A stretch of 64,000 nucleotides of DNA from Macropodus opercularis (taxonomy: Eukaryota > Chordata > Actinopteri > Anabantiformes > Osphronemidae): assembly GCA_030770545.1 (NCBI GenBank), contig CM061098.1, positions 18,818,501-18,882,500 on the forward strand. The letters run 5' to 3'. Of this stretch, positions 1 through 13,100 are shown piece after piece. Positions within the stretch are counted from its first letter, which is position 1, and the number at the start of each line of letters is the position of its first letter. Below the pieces are notes generated by a model. That model made no database searches and was not told the origin of the DNA. It worked only from the letters and a program-made list of their open reading frames with translations. Both the position numbers and the translations under genes were made by a program.

Positions 1-439
1 TTGTCAGGGTCGTGATCTTCTCCAGGACCCAGGTCAGACTTAAGGACTTTCCCTTCCACCATTTCTCCGTCTGTTCCCTGTGTCTCACTAGAAGCAAGAC
101 TGTGTTGATGGTGAACGTATCAGCAGTGGTGGCCTCCCTTCTGGATGCCTGTTCCCCAGACCAAAGACTCAAGTCAACACAGTTACTCCTGTGCCATTTA
201 TTTACAAACCCTGTGGTGATAATACTGTTGAACTCCATGACAAGTAGAATGGCAAAAAAAAATGATGCTGGTAATGCTGCTGCTGGAAGCTGGAGTCATG
301 ATAAATATGAACCTGGAGCTTCCCTCCTGTAGCCAATGGGAAGCAGCCTCCTCCTCCTGGTCTACCAATCAGCAGGGCACCAGCTGACCTGAAGGCACAC
401 CCCACAGGACACATATCTGGCCTGGACCATAACACACAC
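1..439 (-). other. possible degraded LTR flank of a gypsy relic
   Basis: No coding sequence is recognised. On the minus strand this interval lies directly downstream of the integrase relic at 440-735. It contains a TATA-like stretch and a polyadenylation-like AATAAA in the expected order, so it may be the remains of the element's 3' LTR. No matching second LTR is visible because the window starts here. This is inference from position only. Confidence 0.25.
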
Positions 440-735
440 CTGATGATTTCTCATGGCACACTCTGGCACACACTGTGCCGCAGAACAGACTGGGAATCAC
501 TGGACCAGTAGCAGAGAGTCTGAGAGTTGTGTGCATACTCAATCTGAGGTAGCACTTCTGAGGCCAACTCCACATTCCAATTGGTTCTTTTAGTCTGGGG
601 ATAAAAACTAGAGAAGAGAAGGACCGTGGCCCCCAGGGAAGACCAAAATGATTTCCAGACTTGAGAGATGAACGGAGGGACCATGGACGGACACAATTCC
701 CAGGTGGAGTTTCATGCAAAAATACGGTGAGTGAC
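440..735 (-). pseudogene. Ty3/gypsy integrase core relic (minus strand)
   Basis: Two minus-strand frames each carry part of a gypsy integrase catalytic core. One frame reads like the stretch after the second catalytic Asp (ISQVWKSFWSSLGATV, then FYPQT, then QIEYAHNS). The other frame supplies the preceding RLHG-IP-DIVSDRG-like segment in degraded form. In a working enzyme this domain inserts the retrotransposon cDNA into the host genome. Here the Asp-Arg-Gly motif is mutated, the region that should hold the catalytic Glu (TNGQTER-like) is garbled, and the frame shifts. It is an old dead copy, unrelated in strand and age to the two fresh elements at 42-54 kb. Identification rests on motif order. 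Confidence 0.65.
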
Positions 736-1000
736 AAGTTGCACCATCACTCAGTCAGGACAACTGAGAAGCCACTGACTCCCAGCAAACCTGATCACCT
801 CCAATGCAATGTGAGACCTTGGGAATGTCCTCTACTGGTACCAAAATACCTTCCTTTCCGTCAGAAAGGCTGAATAAAAAAATGTTTATTTATTATCGAA
901 GTCTGTTTGATAGAGACTGAGTCAAAATTCTCCCAGCTCATGCGCGACCACCTGTCTCTGCTTGCCTGCCTTGCTTCCATTTCCAACGTCTTACCTTTTT

Positions 1001-1122
1001 GAAACAAGATTCTCTGCAGTGACGGAGACCAAAACCAAATTATGGAGTAGACTGGACATAAGTAATACTTCAGGTGTCGTTGTCTCCTATCACCCCAGAT
1101 GAGACCGACTCGCAGGAGGGAA
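1001..1122 (+). pseudogene. hAT-family transposase C-terminal relic
   Basis: The plus strand reads RFSAVTETKTKLWSRLDISN, resembling the C-terminal dimerisation region of hAT transposases (the ERxFS-like block in ZBED/FAM200-type proteins), followed by a stop where a Trp would be expected. A shorter copy of the same sequence lies at 23620-23698, which supports an interspersed element over a chance match. No upstream DDE domain or terminal repeats were found. Confidence 0.5.
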
Positions 1123-1489
1123 ACAATTCAGGGAGATGGTGGGTTGTAATATATTCTCCCTAGGATGTGAATGCTGTAACATACTCCCATCATGCCATTC
1201 ACCATGTTATGATAGTGTGAAGGCCACCATAGCTTTGCCAGAGAATGGAGGGGCTCCAGGGGAACGTAGACCTGCCACAATATCTGGATCCCTCTGCTGG
1301 GCACTTCAGACCATTTTCCTAAATTTGCCAGGTGAGGACAGAGACTGGTTGATACTGACTTGAAGTTGTGTTTATACATTGTCTTTAACATATATCAGGT
1401 GGTAAACATTAAGCAGACCCGAACTAGGGGAAATTCGAGCTTGAAGCCAAAATAGAGATAACTTCAGAGGCCTCACTGAAATGTCCAGC

Positions 1490-1663
1490 TTAACCCTCGT
1501 GGGGCCTTCGACCGGTCAAAACGACTCCACTGATTACTAGGGGGAGCCAAATGTGAAAAACACACACCAGGGTTGGATCAACAGCCTTGGTGGGTGTTAC
1601 ATCCAAGCAATGAACACGTGTGGGTCTATGATGAACAAGTTCATGCAACCGTTCATCTAGATG
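1490..1663. mobile_element. TTAA-flanked MITE, partial copy A
   Basis: It begins TTAACCCTCGTGG. Its interior (CAGGGTTGGATCAA, then GAACACGTGTGGGTCTATGA, then CCGTTCATCTAGATG) matches the copies at 7568-7850 and 57503-57770. The TTAA target with CCC at the terminus is the hallmark of piggyBac-type elements. This copy stops in the middle of the unit, shortly before the pogo-like element at 1709, so its right half is missing. It is non-coding. Confidence 0.65.
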
Positions 1664-1708
1664 TCCACCGGCTGACAGCTACAGAAACATGTCTGTCATT
1701 GCACATTA

Positions 1709-2399
1709 CCGTATTTTCCACACTATAAGGCACCTAAAAGCCAAATTTTTTCTCATAAATCGGCCGTGCGCCTAATAACCCGGTGCGCCTTATGTGTGCA
1801 CTGAGTTCCAAAATCTGTAATAATGTTGCTATGCGACTTTGGTAAATGCTCCGCTTGATTGACTGTCGGACTATTTCCCGCTGACACAGGGATGTAATAC
1901 TTCACTACATACGCTGGCCACGATAAACCGATATCGATAATTGATAAATACAGGTGTATGTAAAGAGACCAGATGTTTTTTATCACGCATCACCGTCCCT
2001 GTTGATCTGCGACTCCATGCGCGCCCATCTCACCGCTCCCGTGAAAAAGCAGGTGATGCAAATGAATTCGGAGCTTGCAATCATTCCGGGAGGATTAACA
2101 AGAGACTCCAACCACTGGACATTGGTGTAAACAGTTCAAAGTGAAGTTGCGAGCGGCGAGGGAGCGATGGTTGACAGAAGACAAACACACCTTTACTAAA
2201 ACTGGGAGGCCGATGAGGACTTTGATGGATTTGTGGGAGAAGATTGATTAAAAAATAATGTGAGAGCAATGTTAAATAGTTGAACAAAGTTCTACTAAAC
2301 TCAGTGTTTTGCTTCTGTTACCTTTTCTCGTAGACCGTATTTTTTAGCATGCGCTAGTACCCGTAATTGAGACTGCGCCTTATAATCCGTAAAATACAG
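1709..2399 (+). mobile_element. pogo/Tigger-like DNA transposon relic with terminal inverted repeats
   Basis: The left end CCGTATTTTCCACACTATAA and the reverse complement of the right end (CTGTATTTTACGGATTATAA) form imperfect terminal inverted repeats. The element is flanked on both sides by TA (1707-1708 and 2400-2401), the target duplication of the Tc1/mariner/pogo superfamily. At 691 bp it is far shorter than an autonomous copy and keeps only the 3' end of a transposase (2041-2251). Confidence 0.75.
2041..2251 (+). pseudogene. Tigger/pogo transposase C-terminal fragment, frameshifted
   Basis: Three short blocks in successive frames match the end of the pogo/Tigger DDE transposase: MNSELAIIPGGLT at about 2062-2100, LQPLDIGVN at about 2107-2133, and FKVKLRAARERW plus HTFTKTGR at about 2134-2205, ending at a stop near 2251. 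The order and spacing are those of the family, so this is a decayed transposase tail with at least two frameshifts. The DNA-binding domain and most of the DDE core are gone. It sits inside the terminal repeats described for 1709-2399. Confidence 0.7.
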
Positions 2400-2403
2400 T
2401 AGT

Positions 2404-2673
2404 TAATTCAACTTTATTTCTCTAGCGCGAATTCACAACATCAGTTATCTCAAGGCACTTTACAAGTAAGGTTTTAAGACCTTACACAACTAAACCCAAC
2501 AAATCCCACATAGAGCAGCTTTTAATTGTAACTAATCAATGAATTGTAGATTTTAATAGCAACAGTGGAAAAACTCTATAGAGGAAGAAACCTCCAGCAG
2601 ACCCAGGATCAGTGGGAGAACATCTGCCTTGACCGGTTGGAGTGAAGGGATAGAGAAGAAAGAAAAGAAGAAG

Positions 2674-2710
<37 letters not shown>

Positions 2711-4035
2711 GACTCAGGCAGGATGGTTGGACCAGCAGCTGAACACTGAGACACACGACTCTGAGTCTGACGATACCTGGAGATGAGAATAGAGAGAGAC
2801 AGAAAGAGAGAAACACAACTAGGAGAGAACAGAGACAAAGTTAGTCACATGTGGACATGGAGGCATGTTAGTGGATGGAATAGATAGAAAACCAGAGGAG
2901 CTCAGTGAATGAAGGAGGTTCCAGCATCTAAGCCTGTAGCAGCTGAACTAAGAGATGGATCAGAGAAACCAGAACCATCTGGAACCATCAGCTTTGTCAG
3001 AAAGGAAGGTTTCAGCCTAGTTTTAAAGCAGAGAGGGCGTCTGCTGCTAGAACCTGAACTGGAAGCTGGTTCCACATAGAGGAGCTTGGAGCTAAAGGCT
3101 CTGCCTCCCGTTCTACAGGTAGAAACTCTAGGAACCACCAGTAGACCAGCTCTGAGAAGCAAGGTTCTGTTGGAGCAGAAGGAGCCATGAGGTCTAAGAC
3201 AAGATGGAGCTTTATTATGAAGAGCTGTGGAAGAGGAGAAGAATTTAATTCTATCCTAGATTTGACAGGACAGAGAAGCTAATGTAGCAGAAATGTGACG
3301 TCTCTTCCTGAGTCCAGTCAGACTCTGGCTGCAGCATTTGAATTGAGGCTTTTAAAGAGTCACTGGTTCAAACTATGAGCAGGGAGACACAGTCGTCCAG
3401 CCTGGAGGAACTAATGCAGGGATTCATGTTTCAGCATCACTCTGTGAGAGGATGCTCCTCATTTTAGCAACATTCCTCAGGTGGAAGTAGGAGGTTTAGA
3501 GATTCTATAATATAGGATGTAAAGGAGAGAACTGGGTCAAAGATGACACCAAGGTTCCTACAGTAGAACCTGAAGATAACGTTATGTCGTCCAGAGGAAC
3601 AACCTGATTCAATAAAGAGTCTCTGTGGTTTTTAGCACCAATTATAATAAATAACCTCAGTTTTATCTGAATTCAGTTGTAGAAAGTTATGGGACATCCA
3701 GGATTTGATATCATTTAAACAAGTTTGATGTTTCACTAATTGGTTTGTTTCCTCTGGTTTCATGGACAAATATAACTGAGTATCATCTGCATAGCAGTGG
3801 AAATTTATAGACTGTAAAGACTGAAAAGTATTGGACCAAGCACAGAACCCTGTGGAACAACAAACCTAATTTTTGTGCAGATGGAAGATTCATCATGAAC
3901 ATGAACAAATTGGAATCTGTTCAACAGATAAAACTTAAACCATCTCAGTGCTATGTTCCAGTCTCTGCAATAGAATCTTGTGATCTATCGTATCAAATGC
4001 TGCACTAAGATCTAACAGGACAAGTTAGTTCAGTA
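2404..4035 (-). mobile_element. 5'-truncated LINE (CR1/L2/Rex1-like), minus strand
   Basis: Read on the minus strand, this begins inside a non-LTR reverse transcriptase (about 4033-3640) and continues through a C-terminal region to a 3' end typical of teleost LINEs (GTAAAGTGCCTTGAGATAAC, then an AATAAA and an ATTGAATT-like tail next to 2404). The insertion is truncated at its 5' end near 4035, as expected from incomplete target-primed reverse transcription. Its 3' end abuts the pogo-like element at 1709-2399. An (AAC)n tract lies inside at about 2674-2710. Exact clade assignment needs a database search. Confidence 0.7.
3640..4033 (-). pseudogene. LINE reverse transcriptase fragment
   Basis: The minus strand shows the classic non-LTR RT landmarks in order: LVLLDLSAAFDTIDHKIL (about 4022-3969), VPQGSVLGPILFS (about 3865-3827), then CYADDTQLYLSMKPEETNQL holding the catalytic F/YxDD motif (about 3800-3741), and SWMSHNFLQLNSDKTEV. 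This enzyme copies the element RNA at a nicked target site. The frame is interrupted (a stop follows the DHKILLQRLEH block), the endonuclease domain is absent, and the copy is dead. Confidence 0.75.
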
Positions 4036-5705
4036 TACAAGTTTTTGATACAGGGTTGAAACAGTGCGTTTTTTACCAAGCCTTTGTGTGAACACACATG
4101 ATAAGAACAATGAGCTAATAATAACAATAACAGTAACAGAAGTAGCTTAATAACAGTGTAACGCATATGTTGGACACCATCATCACCATCATTCATGTTT
4201 AGAATCCGGCTGAATAAACATGCATTAAATAAAAGTAGACTGAGAATAATTCCTTTATGATGATGATATTGCCCTAATACTAAAATACCAATATGCTGCA
4301 TAACTGACAGATCTTGTCATGTGGTCGGAGGCTCTGGTGAGCGCGGTGAATTTTGAGATGTTTGATATTAGTACAGTATGAAAGCGGGTGAGTCATTCCT
4401 CAGAGGTCTGACCTGCAGCGCTGCACGATGTTTTCTCAGCGCTCCAACACAGCAGCCTCCTCTCACACTGGAGCCATCGTTTGTCATTTGTGTAAATGAT
4501 ACTCATGCAAAAAATTAATTTACTGTGTATCAGTAATACTCATGAGAACACTTCATAATACACAGAAATGAATTTACAGCTTGAGTAATAGTCAGTACAG
4601 ATTTATGGAAGTGGAATGATTTTAATCAAGCATCTAAATAGCTGAGTCATTGCCATATTAATGATCATATGTGTTCTGGGAGTTTTAACAGATGATGTGT
4701 AAGTCATCAAATTAAAATAATAAGATACTGCCGCTGGCCTAGCCTGTGGAGGCGGCTTTTATCAGTCAGTCAGGAGATGCTGGAGACAGGAAAAGGTTCT
4801 GATTGAAGCAGGACTTTGATGTCTGAGTTTATTTTTACTATTAAATCTGCTGATTCACTGATTAGAGTCAATGCAGAGATGTGAGTAGGATGTAAAGTAC
4901 TTTATGCTCCCGATCTTTCCCTCTTCACCAGATCAAACCGTGACCTCAGCAGACACTGCTCCACCAGGAACCCAGTGTTCAAAGGTGGAGGAAGCAGTGA
5001 TGAAGGCTTCACTGCTGCGGTAACACTGTGAATGAGCTGTTATTGTTATACTGCTTTGTGGAAACAGAAATATATTTTCTCTCAGCAATGAATTAAGGCC
5101 TCATCTGCTGTGACAAGGTGTCGGTCACTGCTAAAATCACAGCGTCATGTCGTTTCACTTCCCATGACACCACATCACGGCGCTGAGCTGACAAGCCTGA
5201 GCCAAGTACGTCTGCGGAGCCACATTAACGCCAGCGTGTTAGCCTGTAAATGTAAGACAGAGAACCGCAAATACAATATAACTAACCCTGAATCTCACAA
5301 GACGGCATTTCAAACACATCAAGGACATAAAATGGGATATTTTAGCCAACGCACACACAGAAAGCAGCCAGAATAAAGACTCCAGTCATTAAAAGTGCCA
5401 GTGTTTTTCTGTGGATGGAGTCAACAGGAGGCTTAGAGTACGTCCACAGAAGAAAATAAAATCCTTGTCCAGACAGCAGCTCTCAGTGGGCGTTATAGAG
5501 TCTGGAGATACTGCTGCTCTCCTGCAACAAAGAGAGAGAGAGAGAGAGGAGGTGGATGTGTGGGAGGAGGAGGAAGATGAGGAGGAGGAAGGAGAAGTCC
5601 CTTGAGTTAAGGATGTTTTCAATTTTAGAGAGACGTGATTTCAGCCTAACAGCCCAAAGCTTTCAATCAAAATGACGAGGCTGTGCTTGTGTGTGTCAGT
5701 GTTCA

Positions 5706-5706
<1 letters not shown>
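4036..5706. other. unrecognised non-coding stretch
   Basis: No gene, repeat family or RNA gene is recognised. A short GA-rich run (about 5525-5600) lies just before the CA microsatellite and creates low-complexity reading frames on both strands. Confidence 0.6.

Positions 5707-5758
<52 letters not shown>
5707..5758. repeat. (CA)26 microsatellite
   Basis: A pure, uninterrupted CA dinucleotide run of 52 bp. Long perfect CA runs are common in fish genomes and are usually length-polymorphic. Confidence 0.97.
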
Positions 5759-5759
<1 letters not shown>

Positions 5760-7239
5760 CCATTTAATCAATCTCTTTTAGCTGGGCATCAAGCCTGCAC
5801 ACTCATATACATCAGGTGCGTCGTGTGAATACTTCATATGCCTCACAACGACAGATTTATCATCGGAGGTGAGGCCAGGCTTCATGTTCCTCCCAGCCCT
5901 TGATGGGCCCTGGACCTTCCAACAGGAGCTTCCACCCTAGGATGGAAGTCACCGTCTTGTCAGCTGTAGGAAGCGTCAGCCGGGACCCTGCAGCTGCTCT
6001 CTGTAGCTCCACTCAGTAGCTGTATTTGCTGCTTAGATGTCTGTGGTTTTACTGTGATCTGGTGAATCAGAGTAATATAAAGCTATATTTGAGACATTCG
6101 ATGCTGTGCAGGTGGAAAGCTGGTGGTCGACCAGAGATGGGAAGCGAGGAGGGTGGCTGCTGCTCCGGCCACGGCTGCGTAACGGCCAGAGGGTCTGAGC
6201 AGATGGAGAGGATGATCTGGGTTCTATCTCAGAGCCAGAATCTGGAGACTGGGTTCCTGGGTCGAAGCGTCCGAGGCTGAGGCTCAGAGTCTGTGGCTTA
6301 AAAAGACACAGGAGAACAAACAAACCCAAATCCACCCAAACAAAGGGTGAAAGGGTCTCCTGTTATTTTTACGGTTACACTGTGTACATAATATTTAATA
6401 TTGTTCTCTGTTTGTTTTTTATTACATCTAGTTATCGATTTATTTTTCCTTATTGTTCTTTGTGTCGTTTTTGGATGCAAAAACATACTTGGCAATAAAC
6501 GTTTCTGCTAAGACCTAGTATGTCGAGCAGAGCGCGTTAAAACAATCCACCAGGTTTGCGCAGCGTCCAGTGCTGTTCATAACCTGGAACCACAGCAGGA
6601 CGGCGGCCACACTCTAAAAAATGACGTCTGGTCCAAGCGAAGAAACTGCTTCAATTACAATTAAAGCAAAGTAACTTACTTTAACTGCAGATGTAATTTA
6701 TTTAGCACATAATAAAATGATTAAAATATTGAAATACAGTAGCATATATGTATTAATGTCTAGCGTCTACTCACAACACTACATTAGTAGAAAAAAGCAG
6801 GTTGAATCTGAGAATCTCTCGAAAATCGATTGTTAAAGTCTCTGGTTGTAGCAACATATGCTGCGATGAAGGTTTTTCCCTGGTGCTTCATCCTTCCTCA
6901 CGCTCTGAGGTCACACAAAGGCAGTTACGCCTGTTCAGAGCCAGGCTCCTCTAAGCTTCTGTTCTTGAGCTTGATTTCCAAACGCTGATGTAGATTCTTT
7001 CTGGGCTGAACTCTGTCCCTTCATGATTCGTCATGTAAACATCCACAGTAAAATAAACCATTAATCATTTAAAGATTGAGTGACAAATGCAGCAGAAACA
7101 GATTATTTGTTAATCGGTTACTAAAGATTCGTCTAATACCTTATAAATGCATTACTACTAAACATTATTATAAAGTGTTATGTGATAATAATTATAATAA
7201 TAAAAGAATAATTACTATAGTAATATAGAATTATAAGCA
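5759..7239. other. unrecognised non-coding stretch
   Basis: No coding region or repeat family is recognised. The sequence is AT-rich from about 6660 to 7240. Confidence 0.55.
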
Positions 7240-7356
7240 CCTTGACACTGTCCTGCAGGTTTTCCAACTCATTCTCTGCTGATCACCTTCATCAGGTGTC
7301 AGTTGGCTTTTCCAGCTGCTGATTGACTGAACCCACCTGATCAAGGTGATCAGTAG
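7240..7356. repeat. foldback hairpin repeat, probably a small MITE
   Basis: Arms of 23 bp at 7276-7298 and 7334-7356 (CTGCTGATCACCTTC... and its complement) pair with two mismatches around a 35-nt loop. The preceding CACTGTCCTGCAGGTTTTCC resembles the start of a short element I believe is interspersed in teleosts, but target-site duplications were not resolved. Confidence 0.4.
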
Positions 7357-7567
7357 TAGCTACGGCAGGGAGTGAATGAATGAATAGTATGAAAGGGTAC
7401 GTTTAGGTATACATGTAGAGGACAGTTGGTCCTTTCCAGAAATATGAGGCTACGCAACAGACGTGATGGTAACCGGTCTCCCAATCCAGCCCTCACTACC
7501 CTGGAGAGTTCCAGGTTTTCTGTCTGTGCTCCCCTGTAATTAGTGATTTCACCTGGTAGTTCAGAAC

Positions 7568-7850
7568 TTAACCCTGGTGCAGCCTTCAAGGGGTCAAAAT
7601 GAAAACAGGAGGCTCTCAGCTCAAAAACCACACAAGGGTTGGATGAAACAGCCGCAGACAGACGATAAACCACAACACGCTTCATCTAGATGAACGGTTG
7701 GATGAACTTGTTCGTCATAGACCCACACGTGTTCATTGTATCACCCACCAAGGCTGTTTGATCTAACCCGGGTGTGTTTTTGAGCTTTGGCGCCTCCTAG
7801 TTATCAGTGGTGTCTTTTGGACCCACCCAGGAGCAACACGACGCAACTTT
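7568..7850. mobile_element. TTAA-flanked piggyBac-like MITE, copy B (inverted relative to A and C)
   Basis: It starts TTAACCCTGGTGCAGCCTTC and runs through the foldback interior shared with the copies at 1490 and 57503, in the opposite orientation. Its far end is decayed (GGAGCAACACGACGCAAC where the consensus should close with GGGTTAA). The two halves are imperfect inverted repeats centred on the GGTTGGAT...ATCCAACC blocks. There is no coding capacity; minus-strand reading frames across it are chance. Confidence 0.7.
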
Positions 7851-10800
7851 ACTCAGAGATCCAACGAATTCAACTTCTTGATGAAAGCAGCCTCACCTGA
7901 AAGCTCCAGCTCACACCCTGTCCTACATCAGACGCTGAGCGGTCGGTCTTAAAGATGTGGCTGTAAGGCCTTGAAGGTGCTGCTTTATTTGTAGCTTCAT
8001 GACTTAAAAACGTGATAAATGGTGGTATTTTTGAATTGTGTTGGGTCTTAAACCTACTAAAGATTTGGTGCTACAGAAAGAATTGAATTGAAAGTGAATC
8101 ACGTAAATTGAGCCGTAGCATTCACAACAACACAGTCAGGGTGTTGATTAAATCAGGAGATGATCATTGGATGAATCCAACTGGTTAGTGATTTGGTTTT
8201 AATACATAAACACGGTGAGACCAGTGTTGGAAAACACGACAGCAGAATAATGTGATGCCACGGGCAGCAGACGACAGAAGGCCAATGTCTCAAGATGTGT
8301 TTTTGTTGTCAGTCAAGTTGTTGCTTGACAACCGTGTTGTGACATCACGTTTGTGTGCGGTGGGTAAACGCGATGAAGAGCTTAAGCTATCGTGGATGAG
8401 TGTGAGCTGCAGCCTCTCTGCTTTTATTACTCTCCTTTGGATTCCTCTGCTAAGTTGTAATTAGCCTCTTCCGTTGCAGAGAGATTTCCCTCAAGTGACC
8501 ATATGGGCACTAGAATTTAATTTGGACAAGCAGAGAGCATGTACAGCATCTCAAGTGTTAACGATGGAGCACTGTAAAAATTGGATATGTGGGAAAAAGT
8601 CACACAATACATGTGGGTTTAATAATCAGTTATGAAAGCAGATGGATGGATAAATAGATGGACAAGATCAACAAACAGATGGATGTTGTGTGGTCCATGT
8701 AACTGATGGCACAACATGTTACTGTAGCCAAGGTGTTCGTGACGGATGCATGCATTGTGTGCTGTGGATGCTGGCAGCCTGCAGAGTGGCTCCACAGGTG
8801 GCGTCCTCCTCCTGCTCCTCCTGCTCTTTCAAAGGCCACGTTGCTAATCTCTTCCAAATACCAGCCGCCTTTAAAGGCGAGTTATAAATAAAGACTTGTT
8901 GCAAACTATGAAAGAGCAGATCAACCAAAATGAGATACACAGGAGAGAGGTCCCAGAACAAGCGTGGAGCCACGGCAGGCAGCAGAACATGGTCTGAGGA
9001 CCGACGGGCCCAGAGTCAACGCGTCCAGGAGCAGGCAGGCTGAGGAAGGACCTGCTCGTCATCAGGCCTCTGCTGAGCAGCTGTGTGCGAGCTTCCAGCA
9101 ACTAGCCTGGGCCGAAGCTGGACGCAGCAGGAGACTTCACCCCTCAGCCCAGTGGAGTAATGTCCTGGACTACTGACGACCAGCAGACCAGCGGGCGTCA
9201 CAGCGTTTACTGCTGCAATAAACCGTCCTGACCAGACAGATGTTATTCAGAGACACAAACTCAGATCAGCTCGTGTGTGCGCTGCAGTGTCATTGTAATA
9301 CGAGGAAACTAGTGCTTGACATTTGCTGTTCATTGATTGGGATGCTTGTTTGCTTCTCTGCCCAGCTGTCCCCATGTCTCTGTGGACGACTCGGTCCCGT
9401 TCTGCTTTCCGTTGGCAAGTGGCCAACAACACGCAGCCGTGAAAGACACACGATGAGCTCAGTCCAAACTTTCACATCTTGTGGCAAAAACAGGACATTT
9501 CTTGAAGTGAGCGTCAGAACAATGCGTGGTTATGTCCCCAGTAAGGCACATAAATGTGATGGTGTTGTTCCCTAGAAAATAAATGAACACATCTTGATAG
9601 CCAGGGAACAAAGAAAGGTCACTTTGCTGTTTGGTATTTCGGTATCAGACCGTGTCTGAATACTAACACTTGCAGATGTGCATGTAGGAACCGTGCAGCC
9701 GTCTGCAGTCTGATCCGAGCTCTAGTACAAATGTGGGTAGGGCATGAAAAATGGAAGATTTGCTCCATCACTGACGCCCAGTCCTTCATGTCAAAGAGTG
9801 GTTTTGACTTTGATGGATCATTTATTTATTTTGTTCCAGACAAAATTTCACCTAAAGGCTACGTGATAGCTGAGCTGACAAGTAAAACATGAATGTGCCT
9901 TTTCAGATAGAGGCGACCAGTATAAGCTGTTTGAACTAGTTCCGCCCTGAGCTCTGTCATGTAGCCAGCCCATCATCAGTCACATGTGGATTACACAGAG
10001 ACATTGATTTCCTCTCTTCTCTTCGCTCATCAGTGTGGACCATTTGGGTCTTAAAGACTTGGTTGGAAGGTGTTTTTTACTAAATCCTCATTACGTCTCC
10101 CTTTAATGCACGTGTCTCTCACATTCAGCTCAATCGAGTCATCCCTTCAGATTAATGTCAAAGAAAAGCAGTGGCATCCTCAGAGAACCTGGGACATCAT
10201 GTTTGTTCCATGCACTGTGATGCTCTGCAGCAAGAGCAACTTGAAAAGACTGGATCGGTTGTCTTTCATGCTAAAAACACTGTTGACCAACTACTACACG
10301 ATTCAGTTTCACTAACAGCAGAGGTAGTAGCCTCGTACAGGTCATACACGTAGTATTATGCTTTAGGAGCCTCGACTCTCAGGACACCAACCAAGCAGCA
10401 AAGTTCACAATCCAGCATCCACTTCTACAATCCAGCTTGGAGTGTTTCTTGGAGCACATCTATGGAAAATGACCTACAGATACACCAGTGATGAAATAAA
10501 ACAAATAAATGAATGGATTTAATGGATTTCCATATAAAGGCAGGTGCCCAGAGCTGCAGAAGCATGAGCGTCATTAACACCCCATCAGTCAGAGCCACAG
10601 ATGTTTGGACATTAAGGTCATGAGGAGTAATATTCAGCGGGTGATGAGACCAGATTCAACTCTTTGGCTCTTCATCAGGTTTCATCACTGGATTCAATCT
10701 GTCTCATACGCATATGTGCTCTTCTCTATAAAGCCTCTCACGACTCTTTTTAATGTCACATGACGTCGCCTCATTCAGTTGCCACCGCTAGAGGTAAAGG

Positions 10801-13100
10801 AGGTTTGTCCCCGTCCTTAATGACGAAGACGTAAGAAAGCTCTGTAACAGCCGGGCGATTAATGAGGTATAAAATAGAAACATATCTGTCAAACAATGGC
10901 CAAAGGTGAAAGAATACAGTTAAAAACCATGAAATGGTTTGAACTGTGTCCTTAATGTTTCTACAGATACCACTGGGGAACGTGTCCAGAGAGCCTCTCT
11001 GCTGGACCTCACCTGCACGTCTGGCCTTCAACACACAGGTTTCTCTAGCGAAGGCCTGGATCACAGTCTGCTGAGAGGCTTTCTGGAGTGGAAACACCCA
11101 GCAAAGACAGCCAGAGTCCAAAGGCTTTACACTCTCCGAATCAATACCGTCATCGCTCCAAGTCTAGCAGGCGAAGCCCGATCCTCAGGCGTTTTGACGC
11201 AGCGCAGTGGATAAGTTGCATCACACGTCTGCCTTAGGAGAACAAACCAAAAACAAGGACACAGAGATCGAGGTGAAGAAGACAGTTTATTGCAAAACAA
11301 GTGGCAGAGCAAATATTCCACATCCCAGGTTCCCTAAGCCGAGCATTTAGCTGGAGGCAACGGCAGAGTTGCTATCTGGGAACTAAGAGCCTTATCGATT
11401 TGGACGTTCCTTAAAGGTTACGGTGTCTCACATCTGCCTTCCCTGCAGACAAACAGAAAGAGAGACGGAGAGACTTCCAGGAGGGCTCTCCATAAAATAA
11501 GTATCTTTTAATTTCATGCACGACAGCTCTCACATTTGTTACCCTCCCTTCGCCGTTCGCCTGTTTTTCCTCCCTCCCCCATTTCACCGTTTCCCACCAT
11601 CCTTCCCTCTCCAGGGTTTGCATTCAAATGACGCTGCATCCTGAGCAGCCGGATGAGGCCGAGGCACGGAAACAATGTTCATATTGAACCTTTCCTTTAA
11701 AAGAACGAGCGAGGCATTTCATCCTTGTGTAAGCTATTTATGCTGCAGTGCTGATGCAGCTGAGTGGTGTAATGCAACGCACACACACAACTACAAGGCT
11801 TTGAAACTGGGGCTTCCTGATTATATGTATTAAATGTTATTGAAAATCTGTGAACGCTGCATTCCGATGTAATCATTCAAACAGTAATTACCTTCTCTTA
11901 GTTTTTGTCTCTCCTGAGGTGCGCAGGAAAAAAGCTGACTGATACGTGTGTCGAATCAGAATACGCCGCAGAGCCGGAAGCTGCCGTGTGTCAGATGTGA
12001 TTACAGGCAAACATACGATATTTAAGCAAAGAGATTTTGGCTGAAAATTCAAGTCAAACCCTGAGAAGTGCAAAGCTGCCAAAGAAGCGTCGGTGGTGCA
12101 GGTCGGCTGGGGAGGTCACCCAGGGACGCACGGCCAGGTCCACGCTTGACCCTCGACCTAGTGAGTCCGACGGAGGGAGGCCCGGTGTCGCCCTAAGCCG
12201 CAGAGACTCCTCACTGACGAAGCTGCTTCTGTAGCTCATTAGGAAACGTAAGTGGACCAGTACGTCTTGCTTCATTCACTCCATTCCTCCAGCTCCATCT
12301 TCACTTGAACGCGGCCCTAATTGTGAAGCCTTTCCAGTTGAAGCTGAGCTCAGAGCCGGCGAAGCTCACTTGCATGTGTCCTGCAGATTTCTGAAGGATC
12401 TCCTTGAACTTGGCCCGGTCAGTTTAATTTTGAACAAAGTTTGGGCCCTGGGTTAAATGCTTCAACAGACCGATGATGCCCAACAATCTGCTGGATGCAT
12501 AAAGCCGCAACCAGAATGTTGGCTTCCACTTTATCTCTTTGTCTGCCTGCCATCGCCAGAAAAAAATATAGCTTGTACAAAGATAAAGCACACAGTAGCC
12601 CGAGCAGGCAGTAATCCCAGCGCTCATCCTGCCCCGGCGCTCCATCTGCCGAACACCCTGCGGGTCAGTCTTAGGCCACTTCCCACCGGCTTGGTTTCCA
12701 CTCTCCTGTGCTGCGTCGTATAAAGCTGCTAAACCGCAGCGTTGGCTTTGGGGGTAATGGCGCAGGACTTCTCCGAACGCTCCAATTGCTTTAATTACTA
12801 AAGACTGTTATTGTAAATTGTGGATTATTAGCTCCCCTTCATGGCACTGTCTAGTAACGCTGGCAAAAGGCAGGGGCAGGTGAAGCGAGGAGCTAAATGA
12901 GGACAAAGACTACACAACAGTTAATGGGGAGTGTGAAGAGGCAGAGCGATGCCGACACAGCCGACTTAATCACTCAGCTGCTTCCCAGTAAACAGTTCAA
13001 TACAAAACCACTCACAAATAGCTTGTGTGATTTTTCATTCTGTTAAGACACTTATCAGGATGCGGACGGCTCGCTTGCGTTTTCCCACAGCTTTTGATGT
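7851..13100. other. long unrecognised non-coding stretch
   Basis: No exon, RNA gene or mobile element is recognised in 5.2 kb. A fragment near 8040-8090 ending GAATTGAATTGAAA resembles a LINE 3' tail but is too short to call. Confidence 0.5.

Noticed and set aside
8040..8095. LINE 3' tail (GAATTGAATTGAAA)
   Set aside because: Only the tail-like motif is present, without any adjoining LINE sequence.
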